From assembly GCA_001603685.1 (NCBI GenBank), contig LUZO01000237.1:1-6689 (forward strand): DNA of 6,689 bases, in the 5' to 3' direction. The notes under the pieces were generated by a model. That model was not told the DNA's origin. It saw only the letters and a list, made by a program, of their open reading frames with translations, and made no database searches. Each line of letters begins with the position of its first letter. The first letter of the stretch is position 1. The translations under genes and the position numbers were made by a program. Shown piece by piece: positions 1 through 6,622 of the stretch. The DNA comes from Bacteroidales bacterium Bact_23 (GTDB lineage: Bacteria; Bacteroidota; Bacteroidia; Bacteroidales; Lentimicrobiaceae).

Positions 1-105
1 AAATTTGCATTAAGCAAAAGTTCCTTCTTGATTTTTTGATTTACTGCTGCATAGAAAATACCCGGTTGGTATTTACAGAAAAAGTGGCGCACAAGTTAAA
101 AGCCA

Positions 106-137
106 TTGATTGAATAATCGGAAGCATATTGCGTTTG
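106..137 (+). promoter_or_regulatory. Weak candidate promoter for the sensor kinase
   Basis: TTG at 106-108 is followed after 21 nt by TGCGTTTG at 130-137. This resembles the Bacteroidota TTTG / TAnnTTTG promoter with one mismatch in the -7 box. It would give an untranslated leader of roughly 70 nt. The rest of 1-213 holds no convincing gene, RNA or repeat; it is AT-rich leader sequence. A match this short in AT-rich DNA could be chance. Confidence 0.22.
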
Positions 138-213
138 TGAAAACCGATTCCGCTAAATGACAAATCGTTCAAAGCGGGAAAAAACTGAAAAAACTGACTA
201 AACTACCGATAGC

Positions 214-3078
214 TTGAAACTCAAAGAACTGATAAAGAGATATTTTCAACGAAACAGCATAGCAGACCAGTTGTTTTATGGAATCATGACTGCGGCTGTC
301 GTTTCTGTTATTATTATCGGTTTGCTCTGGACCTCACTTGAAACCCGCCGTTTCAGAAGGCAAACCGAGGAGGTAACCGAGAAATTTATTGCAGGAAGAA
401 AGGATCTCGTTAAGAACGAGGTTACCCGGGCTATAGACTTCATAAACTATAACCGCTCCCTTACTCAGGAAAATATGCGTAATCGCCTGAAAAGCAGGGT
501 GGATGAAGCCTACGACATAGCCAATAACATATATCTGGAAAATCGCAGCACCAAATCGAGGGCCGAAATCGAAAAACTGATCAAGGATGCCATCCGGCCA
601 ATACGCTTTTCGAACGGTACGGCTGATATCTTTATCTATACAACACAGGGAGTATCGGTGTTGATTTCCGGCGATAAATGCCGGGAGAATCAATCCTATC
701 TTGATTATAAAGATGATTTTGGCAATTATGTGGTCAGGAATGAGGTGAATCTGCTGAAAAAAATGGATCAGGGGTTTCTTCACTATTACATTCAGTCCAA
801 AAACAATCCCAACGATTCTGTTTTGTTTAAAAGTACCTATATCAGGGAATTTATGCCCTATGGCTGGTATATCGGTTCGAAAGATTATCTGGATAATTTT
901 GAGTCGGGGCTGAAACAACGAATACTTGAATATCTTTCAAAAGTCAGGTTTGGCAACGATGGTTACTTTTTTGTAAATAACGCTGAGGGACAGGCCCTGA
1001 TAACCAATGGCGAAAAACATGGTACCCCGCTTGATATATATACCGCCGGAGATACAAACTGGGTAAAGGTGTTCAAACAACAACTGGAGGTTTACAAATC
1101 ATCAGGGAGTGGTTTCATAGAATATAATTTTGCAAGGCTTGTTACTGACGATTTTGAGAAAAAGATTTCTTACCTGGGCTCCATCAAAGAGTGGGAGTGG
1201 ATAATAGGCGCCGGCTTCTATAAAAATGAGACGGATGGTTTCATTAAGGAGGAAAAGGCACTGCTTGCAGCCAATCTCAAGGAAACCATTGTCAGAATAC
1301 TGGCTTCGCTTCTAATCGCCCTGATATTAACCTGGATGATATTGCGATGGATTTCGCGAATGATGGCGCATGGATTCCTGGTCTTCAACCGGCACTTCCG
1401 GAAGGCAAGCCTCGGAGAAATTGAGATCAATCAGGAGGCTCTGGTGTTTTCAGAATTCAGGGAGCTTGCCGAATCGGTAAATATGATGACCGATGAGCTG
1501 ATTGCTGCAAGAAAATCACTGATAAAGGAACAATCGTTGCTCAGATCGCTGATTGACTCAAGCCCCGACTTCATTTTTTTCAAGGATATGAACAGCACTT
1601 TCGTTGGCTGCAACAAAGCATTCGCCAGTTATATGGGGCTGCAGGAGAGCGATCTTATCGGAAAAAACGATTATGATTTTTATCCAAGGGAAATAGCAGA
1701 CGGGTACCATGAAGCTGACAGAAAGGTTGCCGCAAGCCGTATTCCGCTGCGCACCGAGGAGTGGATCATCAATACCGGCGGAGAGCGCCGCCTGATGGAT
1801 ACCCTGAAGGTTCTGAACTACGACAGTGCCGGAAATCCGATCGGAATTGTGGGAATCAGCCGGGATGTTACCGAAAAGGAGGAGATGCAGCAGAAATACA
1901 TTGAGGCGAAGGAGAAAGCCGAAGAAGCCGACAGGCTTAAAACGGCGTTTCTGGCCAATATGAGCCACGAAATCCGCACACCGATGAACTCCATCGTGGG
2001 GTTCTCCAGCCTGCTTGCCGAAGAAGACCTTACCCCCGAAGAGAGGGTTGAGTTTATCCAGCACATCAATCAGGGAAGCGAAACCCTGCTTACCCTCATA
2101 AACGACATCATAGACATCGCCAAAATTGAGGCGGGGCAGCTTATGGTCACCTTCGAGCCTTACAATGTGCGCGATATGATGGACGACCTTTACCTTACCC
2201 ATGCCGAACTGCTTAAAACCAGAGGCAAGGAGCACATCACCCTGGTCAGGGAGCTGAGCAAACTGCCCGGCGGCGACATCATCCTGACCGACCCGTTCAG
2301 ACTGAAACAGGTAATGACCAACCTGCTGGTGAATGCCGTAAAGTTCACCGATAATGGCAGCATAACCTACGGTTACCGGCTCGAAGGCGATTATCTGGTA
2401 TTTTATGTGCAGGATACCGGAATCGGTATATCCGACGAGGGGAAGAAGGTGATTTTCGAGCGTTTCAGGCAGGAGAACCGCTATGGGGTAAGGCATCAGG
2501 GAGGCACCGGGCTGGGTCTGGCCATTTCTCGGCACATCGTTCAGCTTCTGGGTGGCGATATTTCCGTGGATTCCGAACCCGGCATGGGAGCGCTGTTTAC
2601 CTTTCGCATACCCTACAACCCGGATACAGGCGCCGGATTGGGAGAAAGGGGCGGAAACAGCACGACTTTCAGTATGAACTGGGAGACCAGCACAATCCTG
2701 GTGGTGGAAGACCTTGATGTCCACTTTAATTATATCAGGTCTGCATTGCTGAGAACCGGAATCAATGTTGAAAGAGCCGTCAGTGGAAAGGAAAGTATTG
2801 ACTTTTGCCGGAATAATCCTGATATAGATGTGGTGCTGATGGATATTAAACTGCCCGATATGGACGGTTATGCTGCAACCGCTGAGATAAGGCAATTTCG
2901 CCCCAATCTGCCCGTAATTGCTCAATCGGCTTATAATGTGGCAGGAGAGGAGCTGAAGTGCATTGAGTCGGGCTGCAGCGCTTACATCTGGAAACCGATT
3001 AAACTGAAGCAACTGCTGGAAGTTGTTGGCCGGTTTGTTGAAAACAGCGGCAATAACGGCACTCAGGCCGAAAAATAG
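214..3078 (+). CDS. Membrane hybrid sensor histidine kinase (tandem Cache-PAS-HisKA-HATPase-receiver)
   Basis: This 954-residue protein should autophosphorylate on His and pass the phosphate to its own receiver. Visible parts in order: basic N-terminus, TM1 about 21-40, a periplasmic region about 41-357 with two Cache-like modules (GWYIGS at 217-222 closes the first; FGNDGYFFV at 246-254 and WIIGAGFY at 329-336 mark the second), TM2 about 358-380, a linker, PAS about 443-555, and a short helical stretch. HisKA has SHEIRTP with H585. The ATPase domain has N703/N707, DTGIGIS 734-740 and GGTGLGLA 763-770. The receiver has E832/D833, phospho-acceptor D877, S905 and K927. All catalytic residues look intact. 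The start is TTG; the next ATG (286) would begin inside TM1 and lose the basic cytoplasmic segment, so TTG is preferred. There is no DNA-binding output domain, so a separate phosphotransfer partner or regulator is expected. The ligand is unknown; Cache domains often bind small organic molecules. Confidence 0.93.
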   Translation: MKLKELIKRYFQRNSIADQLFYGIMTAAVVSVIIIGLLWTSLETRRFRRQTEEVTEKFIAGRKDLVKNEVTRAIDFINYNRSLTQENMRNRLKSRVDEAYDIANNIYLENRSTKSRAEIEKLIKDAIRPIRFSNGTADIFIYTTQGVSVLISGDKCRENQSYLDYKDDFGNYVVRNEVNLLKKMDQGFLHYYIQSKNNPNDSVLFKSTYIREFMPYGWYIGSKDYLDNFESGLKQRILEYLSKVRFGNDGYFFVNNAEGQALITNGEKHGTPLDIYTAGDTNWVKVFKQQLEVYKSSGSGFIEYNFARLVTDDFEKKISYLGSIKEWEWIIGAGFYKNETDGFIKEEKALLAANLKETIVRILASLLIALILTWMILRWISRMMAHGFLVFNRHFRKASLGEIEINQEALVFSEFRELAESVNMMTDELIAARKSLIKEQSLLRSLIDSSPDFIFFKDMNSTFVGCNKAFASYMGLQESDLIGKNDYDFYPREIADGYHEADRKVAASRIPLRTEEWIINTGGERRLMDTLKVLNYDSAGNPIGIVGISRDVTEKEEMQQKYIEAKEKAEEADRLKTAFLANMSHEIRTPMNSIVGFSSLLAEEDLTPEERVEFIQHINQGSETLLTLINDIIDIAKIEAGQLMVTFEPYNVRDMMDDLYLTHAELLKTRGKEHITLVRELSKLPGGDIILTDPFRLKQVMTNLLVNAVKFTDNGSITYGYRLEGDYLVFYVQDTGIGISDEGKKVIFERFRQENRYGVRHQGGTGLGLAISRHIVQLLGGDISVDSEPGMGALFTFRIPYNPDTGAGLGERGGNSTTFSMNWETSTILVVEDLDVHFNYIRSALLRTGINVERAVSGKESIDFCRNNPDIDVVLMDIKLPDMDGYAATAEIRQFRPNLPVIAQSAYNVAGEELKCIESGCSAYIWKPIKLKQLLEVVGRFVENSGNNGTQAEK

Positions 3079-3117
3079 CTCCCCGCTTTTTCAAAACCTT
3101 TTTCAATGAAAACAGGA

Positions 3118-3136
3118 GCCGGCCAGCCCGGCCGGC
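3118..3136 (-). terminator. GC-rich hairpin in the convergent gap, probable terminator of the metal-uptake operon
   Basis: Arms GCCGGCC (3118-3124) and GGCCGGC (3130-3136) pair perfectly over 7 bp around a 5-nt loop. It lies 2 nt past the permease stop. Read leftward, it is followed after a few bases by a short TTTT run, as expected of a modest intrinsic terminator. Read rightward it lies 39 nt past the kinase stop, and the nearest T run is inside the permease gene, so it may also stop kinase transcripts. Confidence 0.55.
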
Positions 3137-3138
3137 AT

Positions 3139-4008
3139 CTAATGCTGTTTTTCAAGTTCATCCTGCCGTTTGATCTCCCGTTTTATCCCCCTTGAAGTTT
3201 TTATGGTTAGCAACCCTTTGGCGATGCCAAACAGTACGACAAAGGCGAAAATAATGGTTGCTCCCGACGGGATGTCCAGATAATAGGAGATTACAATTCC
3301 CGACATTGAACCGATAACGCTGATGATGATTGAATAGATCATCATGGTGCTCAGGTTTTTGGTAAACAGGTTGGCCGCTGATTGCGGAATTGTCAGAAAT
3401 GAGATGACCAGAATAATGCCCACTACCCTGATGTTCATTACAATGGTAAGGGCAACCAGGCTGATCAGGATATATTTGAACAGGTTTACATTGATGTGGT
3501 GCGAACGGGCATACTCTTCATCGAACGAGATAAACAGAATGGTGTGATAAAAGCGGGTGAAAAACAGTACGATTACCAGTGCCAGCGCCAGCATCAGCCA
3601 CAGATCGGTGTGGCTTACGGTGAGGATGCTTCCGAAAAGATACGACATCAGATTGGGCGCATATCCCGGAGTCATAAAGACAAAAATAATCCCCAGTGCC
3701 ATTCCCAGTGACCAAAGTATGCCAATTGCCGAGTCTTCGCGTACATTGGTTTTGCCCGACATATATTCGATTCCAAGCGCCGAAAGCACGCTGAATACCG
3801 CCGCCCCCGCAACGGGATTCATTCCCAGAAAATAGGCAATGCCTATTCCGCCAAACGAAGCGTGGGTAATTCCCCCTGAGATAAAAACCATGCGCCGTGC
3901 CACAATATAGCTTCCGGCAATGCCGCAGGTGATGCTGGCAAGCAGCGCTGCCCATACCGCGTTGCGGAAGAATTCATATTGAAAAAGGTGAAAAACGGTT
4001 TCAGTCAT
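3139..4008 (-). CDS. znuB: Zinc/manganese ABC transporter permease (ABC-3 family)
   Basis: This is the inner-membrane channel subunit of a ZnuABC/TroABC-type importer. With the chosen start it has 289 residues, normal for the family, and about eight hydrophobic helices. Family-like stretches are GGITHASFGGIG (45-56), REDSAIGILWS (90-100), VVGIILVISFLTIPQ (195-209) and YYLDIPSGATI (242-252). The tail from about 270 is basic and cytoplasmic. An upstream ATG at 4035 would add nine residues, but the ATG at 4008 is preferred: it makes an 8-nt ATGACTGA overlap with the ATPase stop, typical of translational coupling, and no Shine-Dalgarno is seen. The gene is last in the operon and is followed by a hairpin. 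The symbol is by family; manganese or iron transport cannot be excluded for the permease alone. Confidence 0.9.
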   Translation of the reverse strand: MTETVFHLFQYEFFRNAVWAALLASITCGIAGSYIVARRMVFISGGITHASFGGIGIAYFLGMNPVAGAAVFSVLSALGIEYMSGKTNVREDSAIGILWSLGMALGIIFVFMTPGYAPNLMSYLFGSILTVSHTDLWLMLALALVIVLFFTRFYHTILFISFDEEYARSHHINVNLFKYILISLVALTIVMNIRVVGIILVISFLTIPQSAANLFTKNLSTMMIYSIIISVIGSMSGIVISYYLDIPSGATIIFAFVVLFGIAKGLLTIKTSRGIKREIKRQDELEKQH

Positions 4009-4762
4009 GTTTGTGGTTGTGATGATGTTCGGCAAGTACGGTATGCGGCACTTCGCCGTGGGTAATCAGTTGAATCGGGCAGTTGTATGAGGCAAGCTGC
4101 GTTTGCGTAATGATGTTCGACGGGTGATAATGCAGGTTGCGGTTTACACAGGCTATCGTTTTCACATAGGAGGTTATCGTTCCCACATCGTGCGAAACCA
4201 TCAGAATGGCCATCTTTTTGTTGAGATTCCGGAGCAGTTCATAAAGGTCGTGCTCGAATTTGTTGTCAACAAAGGTATTCGGTTCATCGAGAATCAGCAG
4301 CCGCGGCTCCGAAATAATTGCACGGCCCAGGAAGGCACGCTGCATTTGTCCGCCCGAAAGCTCGCCTATGCTTTTTTTCCGGAGGCCGGCTATGCCCATC
4401 ATCTCCATTACCTCCATAGCCCTGGCCTTATCCTTGCGGTTAAAACGCTTAACTCCCGGTCGCGACGACATCAGCCCGGAGAGTACCACTTCGCTGACTG
4501 AAATCGGGAAGCTCCGGTCGTTCCGGCTGGTTTGCGGAAGGTAGCCTATCAGGCTGTTAAGGTATCCGTCGCGGTAAATCACTTCGCCCTGAAGAGGCGG
4601 GATTAATCCGAGTATCAGCTTAACGAGCGTGGTTTTCCCGCCTCCGTTCGGGCCGATTACTCCGATATAGTCCTCATCGCGGATGGTCAGGTTAATGTGA
4701 TGAAGAATAATCTCATCCCCGTATCCGGCACTGGCATTGCGTATCTCTATGATGTCAGACAT
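4001..4762 (-). CDS. znuC: Zinc/manganese ABC transporter ATP-binding protein with His-rich tail
   Basis: This cytoplasmic ATPase of 253 residues should power the adjacent permease. Motifs are complete: Walker A GPNGGGKT (37-44), Q-loop Q77 in GYLPQ, signature LSGGQ (135-139), Walker B RLLILDEP (154-161) with E160, D-loop ending at D166, and switch H191 in SHD. The C-terminus (240-253) carries six histidines, including the cluster HHHNHKH, which could bind metal. That is an inference; such tails are common in metal transport proteins. The last bases, encoding the end of this tail, overlap the permease start by 8 nt. ATG at 4762 starts 15 nt after the binding-protein stop, so the two are almost certainly co-transcribed. 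Confidence 0.93.
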   Translation of the reverse strand: MSDIIEIRNASAGYGDEIILHHINLTIRDEDYIGVIGPNGGGKTTLVKLILGLIPPLQGEVIYRDGYLNSLIGYLPQTSRNDRSFPISVSEVVLSGLMSSRPGVKRFNRKDKARAMEVMEMMGIAGLRKKSIGELSGGQMQRAFLGRAIISEPRLLILDEPNTFVDNKFEHDLYELLRNLNKKMAILMVSHDVGTITSYVKTIACVNRNLHYHPSNIITQTQLASYNCPIQLITHGEVPHTVLAEHHHNHKHD

Positions 4763-4777
4763 GGCTTGTTTTCGCGG

Positions 4778-5656
4778 TTAACGGTTCGATGCGGCAATTT
4801 TCGCGGCAATATCCAGCATATTCTCTTCCCAGTCGGGCGAAACGGGGTTGAACTCCTCCACCCTGGCATTCAGTTGTCCGGCCAGGGTCAGGGCGCTCTG
4901 TTTGTTGAACTGGTTCGAAACGATAATGGCCTTAATGCCTTCCGCCCCGGCGGTTTCAATCAGTTGCTTCATGTAACGCGGACTCGGTTCCTTGCCCTCC
5001 TGCTCAATGGCTATCTGTTCAAGACCGTAATCCCTTGCAAAATAGCCGAGCGAAGGGTGATAAATCATAAAGCTTTTTACCCCGCTTTCGCCGATGATCC
5101 TGCGGATGCTGATATCCAGATCGTCAAGTTCAGCCAGAAACGCTTCATAGTTGGCTTCGTAGAAACTGCTGTTTTCTGGATCGAGTTCCGACAATCCCTT
5201 CATGATGATTTTAGCCTGAACCCTTGCCGCTGAAACCGACAGCCAGATGTGAGGATCGATGCCGCCGGGATGGGTGTGGTCGCCATGTTGAACCTCTTGT
5301 CCGCGAATCAGGTCAAGCCCTTCCGAGGTGTCGAAAAACCGGATATCGGGATAGCTTTGCGCCACTTTACCCAGCCAGTTAAGCTCAAAGTCCAGATAAC
5401 CGAGCTTGAAATAGGCAACCGATTTCCCGGTTTCAACCATCTGCTTCGCAGTCGGTTCATAGGTTTCATGGTTACCATCCTCAGGAATCAGTACATTTAT
5501 ATCGAAGTTATCGCCGGCAATCCTGCTCACAAATGTCTTCTGCGGAAGGGTGCTGACGGTAATTGTCGTCCTGCCGTCAGTTTCTCCGGATTGATTGAGG
5601 CATGAGCCAAAAATCAGGCCCGGAAGCAAAAATAACAGTATGCTGTATCGCTTCAT
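4778..5656 (-). CDS. znuA: Zinc-type ABC transporter substrate-binding lipoprotein (ZnuA/TroA family)
   Basis: This protein captures metal outside the inner membrane and delivers it to the permease. With ATG at 5656 it has 292 residues. The ORF can open one codon earlier at a TTG (5659), but ATG is preferred. The N-terminus KRY is followed by a hydrophobic stretch and FGSC with C19, a lipoprotein signal, although F at -3 is atypical. Likely metal ligands are H63 (NHETYEPT), H136 (IDPHIWLS), H200 (YHPSLGYFARDYGL) and perhaps D275 (PVSPDW). The His at the third position fits zinc-type ZnuA better than manganese-type proteins, which usually have Glu there. A short His-containing loop, HGDHTH at 124-129, resembles a reduced form of the ZnuA metal-scavenging loop. 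It is the first gene of the operon, with the ATPase 15 nt downstream. Confidence 0.9.
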   Translation of the reverse strand: MKRYSILLFLLPGLIFGSCLNQSGETDGRTTITVSTLPQKTFVSRIAGDNFDINVLIPEDGNHETYEPTAKQMVETGKSVAYFKLGYLDFELNWLGKVAQSYPDIRFFDTSEGLDLIRGQEVQHGDHTHPGGIDPHIWLSVSAARVQAKIIMKGLSELDPENSSFYEANYEAFLAELDDLDISIRRIIGESGVKSFMIYHPSLGYFARDYGLEQIAIEQEGKEPSPRYMKQLIETAGAEGIKAIIVSNQFNKQSALTLAGQLNARVEEFNPVSPDWEENMLDIAAKIAASNR

Positions 5657-5665
5657 CAAATCACT

Positions 5666-5689
5666 TTTCCGGTTGTTTTTTGCCGGAAA
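5666..5689. promoter_or_regulatory. Inverted repeat between promoter and start of the metal-uptake operon
   Basis: Arms TTTCCGG (5666-5672) and CCGGAAA (5683-5689) are perfect complements separated by 10 nt. The site lies just downstream of the leftward -7 box and 10 nt before the ATG of the binding-protein gene. It could be a repressor operator, for instance for a Zur- or DtxR-like regulator, or an mRNA hairpin in the leader. It does not match the classical Fur/Zur consensus known to me, so the regulator is not assigned. Confidence 0.4.
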
Positions 5690-5696
5690 CCGAATA

Positions 5697-5704
5697 CAAA
5701 GCTA
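5697..5704 (-). promoter_or_regulatory. Probable -7 box of the metal-uptake operon promoter
   Basis: On the minus strand this reads TAGCTTTG, a perfect match to the Bacteroidota TAnnTTTG -7 element. It implies a transcript start near 5690 and a leader of roughly 35 nt. The -33 region at the usual 19-21 nt spacing has no clear TTTG. The nearest copy, the complement of CAAA at 5716-5719, is only 11 nt away, so an activator or a weak -33 is possible. Confidence 0.5.
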
Positions 5705-5759
5705 CGATTTTAAACCAAATACGGCCTTGCCGATGACTTATTCTTCAGAAAATTTGTAA

Positions 5760-5776
5760 CCGGATTCACTATCCGG
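5760..5776. promoter_or_regulatory. Second CCGG inverted repeat in the divergent intergenic region
   Basis: CCGGAT (5760-5765) and ATCCGG (5771-5776) form a perfect 6-bp inverted repeat with a 5-nt spacer. It sits where the -33 region of a rightward promoter for the DUF4342 gene would be expected. It could be an operator or a small hairpin. No T run follows, so it is not a typical terminator. Confidence 0.35.
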
Positions 5777-5785
5777 CGTTTAATA

Positions 5786-5793
5786 TATCGTTG
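5786..5793 (+). promoter_or_regulatory. Weak candidate -7 box for the DUF4342 gene
   Basis: TATCGTTG matches TAnnTTTG at all but one base, 26 nt upstream of the chosen ATG. No good -33 TTTG lies at 19-21 nt; the CCGGAT inverted repeat occupies that place. The call rests on one short motif. Confidence 0.22.
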
Positions 5794-5819
5794 AATACAT
5801 AAAGTCAGGATTGAAGCAA

Positions 5820-6062
5820 ATGGAAACAAGAAACGAATTTAAGGTTAAGGGTGAAGAACTGCTTGCCAGGATTAAAGAGCTGCTTCACCAGGGGAACATC
5901 TCCCGTATTATTGTAAAAAATGACGAGGGGCATGTTTATCTCGAAATTCCGGTAACCATTGGTGTTATCGGGGCGATTGCCGCACCGGTACTGGCAGCAG
6001 TGGGCGCTTTGGCAGCACTTGCAGCCAATTTCACCATCGAGGTGGTGAAGCGGGAGGTGTAG
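5820..6062 (+). CDS. DUF4342-type small protein with one hydrophobic segment
   Basis: This is an 80-residue protein of unknown function. The N-terminal half (FKVKGEELLARIKELLHQGN, 7-26) is an amphipathic helix-like segment, followed by RIIVKNDEGHVYLEIP (29-44). A Gly/Ala/Val-rich hydrophobic stretch (about 45-69) leads to a short charged end. This order matches my recollection of DUF4342 proteins: GEELL helix, RIIIKNEEG-like strand, LEIP, then a hydrophobic APVLAAVGALAAL-like segment. That identification is from memory, not a search. ATG at 5820 is preferred over an in-frame TTG at 5811 because AGGA at 5807-5810 lies 9 nt upstream of the ATG. The gene is divergent from the metal-uptake operon, and its stop codon directly abuts the tandem repeat array. 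The hydrophobic part suggests membrane association. Confidence 0.8.
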   Translation: METRNEFKVKGEELLARIKELLHQGNISRIIVKNDEGHVYLEIPVTIGVIGAIAAPVLAAVGALAALAANFTIEVVKREV

Positions 6063-6342
6063 GCTTCTACCCCGGGCTAAAGCCCTGGGTTAGAGGCTGT
6101 GCGGTTCATCACTCCGGCGCAACCTCCAGATGGCGTGGCTATGCAGCTCATAACCCGGAATGGCATCCCGGTGGCAAGGTCATGCGATTCATAACCCCGG
6201 AATAGCATCCCGATGGCAAGGCCATACGGTTCATATCCCCGGGCTTTAGCCCGCGGGTATGAGGTAATCCTGAACCTCCAGGGGCTTTAGCCCAACACCT
6301 GCTCCCTGGTTTTTCGGCTAAAGCCGGTTTTGGTGGGGCACC
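6063..6342. repeat. 280-bp repeat, copy 1
   Basis: Starts on the base after the DUF4342 stop codon. Hairpin motifs are GGGCTAAAGCCC (6074-6085), GGGCTTTAGCCC (6241-6252 and 6282-6293) and CGGCTAAAGCCG (6315-6326). The two outer motifs have the TAAA loop and the two inner ones TTTA, so the hairpins are mixed in orientation. The first stem has one mismatch at 6086. It lacks a T run after it, so it is at best a weak terminator for the upstream gene. Confidence 0.9.
6099..6265. repeat. Nested 41-42 bp degenerate sub-repeats in copy 1
   Basis: Related segments begin at 6099, 6141, 6182 and 6224, spaced 42, 41 and 42 bp. Each opens like (A/G)TGCGGTTCAT and the middle ones continue with CCCCGGAATAGCATCCCG and GGCAAGG-like ends. 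The last holds an intact GGGCTTTAGCCC hairpin where the others have an eroded version. This suggests the 280-bp unit grew from a small hairpin module. The same pattern recurs in copy 2 from 6379. Confidence 0.65.
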
Positions 6343-6622
6343 GCTTCTACCCCGGGCTAAAGCCCTGGGTTAGAGGCCGGGCGGTTCATCACTCCGGCGC
6401 ATCCTCCAGATGGCGTGGCTATGTAGCTCATAACCCCGGAATAGCAGTCCGATGGCTAGGCGATACGATTCATAACTCAGGGAATTAGCCCGGTGGCAAG
6501 GCCATGCGATTTATATCCCCGGGCTTTAGCCCGCGGGTATGGGGTAAACCTGAACCTGCACGGGCTTTAGCCCTACACCTGCTCCCTGTTTTTTCGGCTA
6601 AAGCCGGTTATGGCAGGGCACC
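6343..6622. repeat. 280-bp repeat, copy 2
   Basis: The four hairpin motifs of copy 1 recur at the same offsets: 6354-6365, 6521-6532, 6562-6573 and 6595-6606. Roughly 30 differences from copy 1 are clustered in the sub-repeat part (6421-6510). There, one-base gains and losses cancel, so the total length stays 280. Confidence 0.9.

Noticed and set aside
334..918. 194-codon minus-strand open frame opposite the Cache region
   Set aside because: It is a shadow of the sensor domain frame, with no family features and no start signal.
1558..3012. 484-codon open frame on the minus strand inside the kinase gene
   Set aside because: It is fully antisense to a kinase with all catalytic motifs intact, and its translation shows no recognisable domain. 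Long antisense frames are common opposite GC-richer coding sequence.
3518..3955. 145-codon minus-strand frame within the permease
   Set aside because: It is an alternative frame of the permease gene; the permease frame has the helices and family motifs.
4006..4035. Longer permease start at 4035
   Set aside because: It would make a 35-nt overlap and add nine polar residues (MPNIITTTN) that only translate the His-tail region in another frame. The ATG at 4008 gives a compact coupled overlap.
4697..5233. 178-codon plus-strand frame opposite the binding-protein gene
   Set aside because: It is antisense to a gene with a lipoprotein signal and conserved metal ligands, and is not a plausible protein by itself.
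5660..5819. Riboswitch or small RNA in the divergent region
   Set aside because: The leader of the operon is only about 35 nt and holds one simple inverted repeat, too little for a known metal riboswitch.
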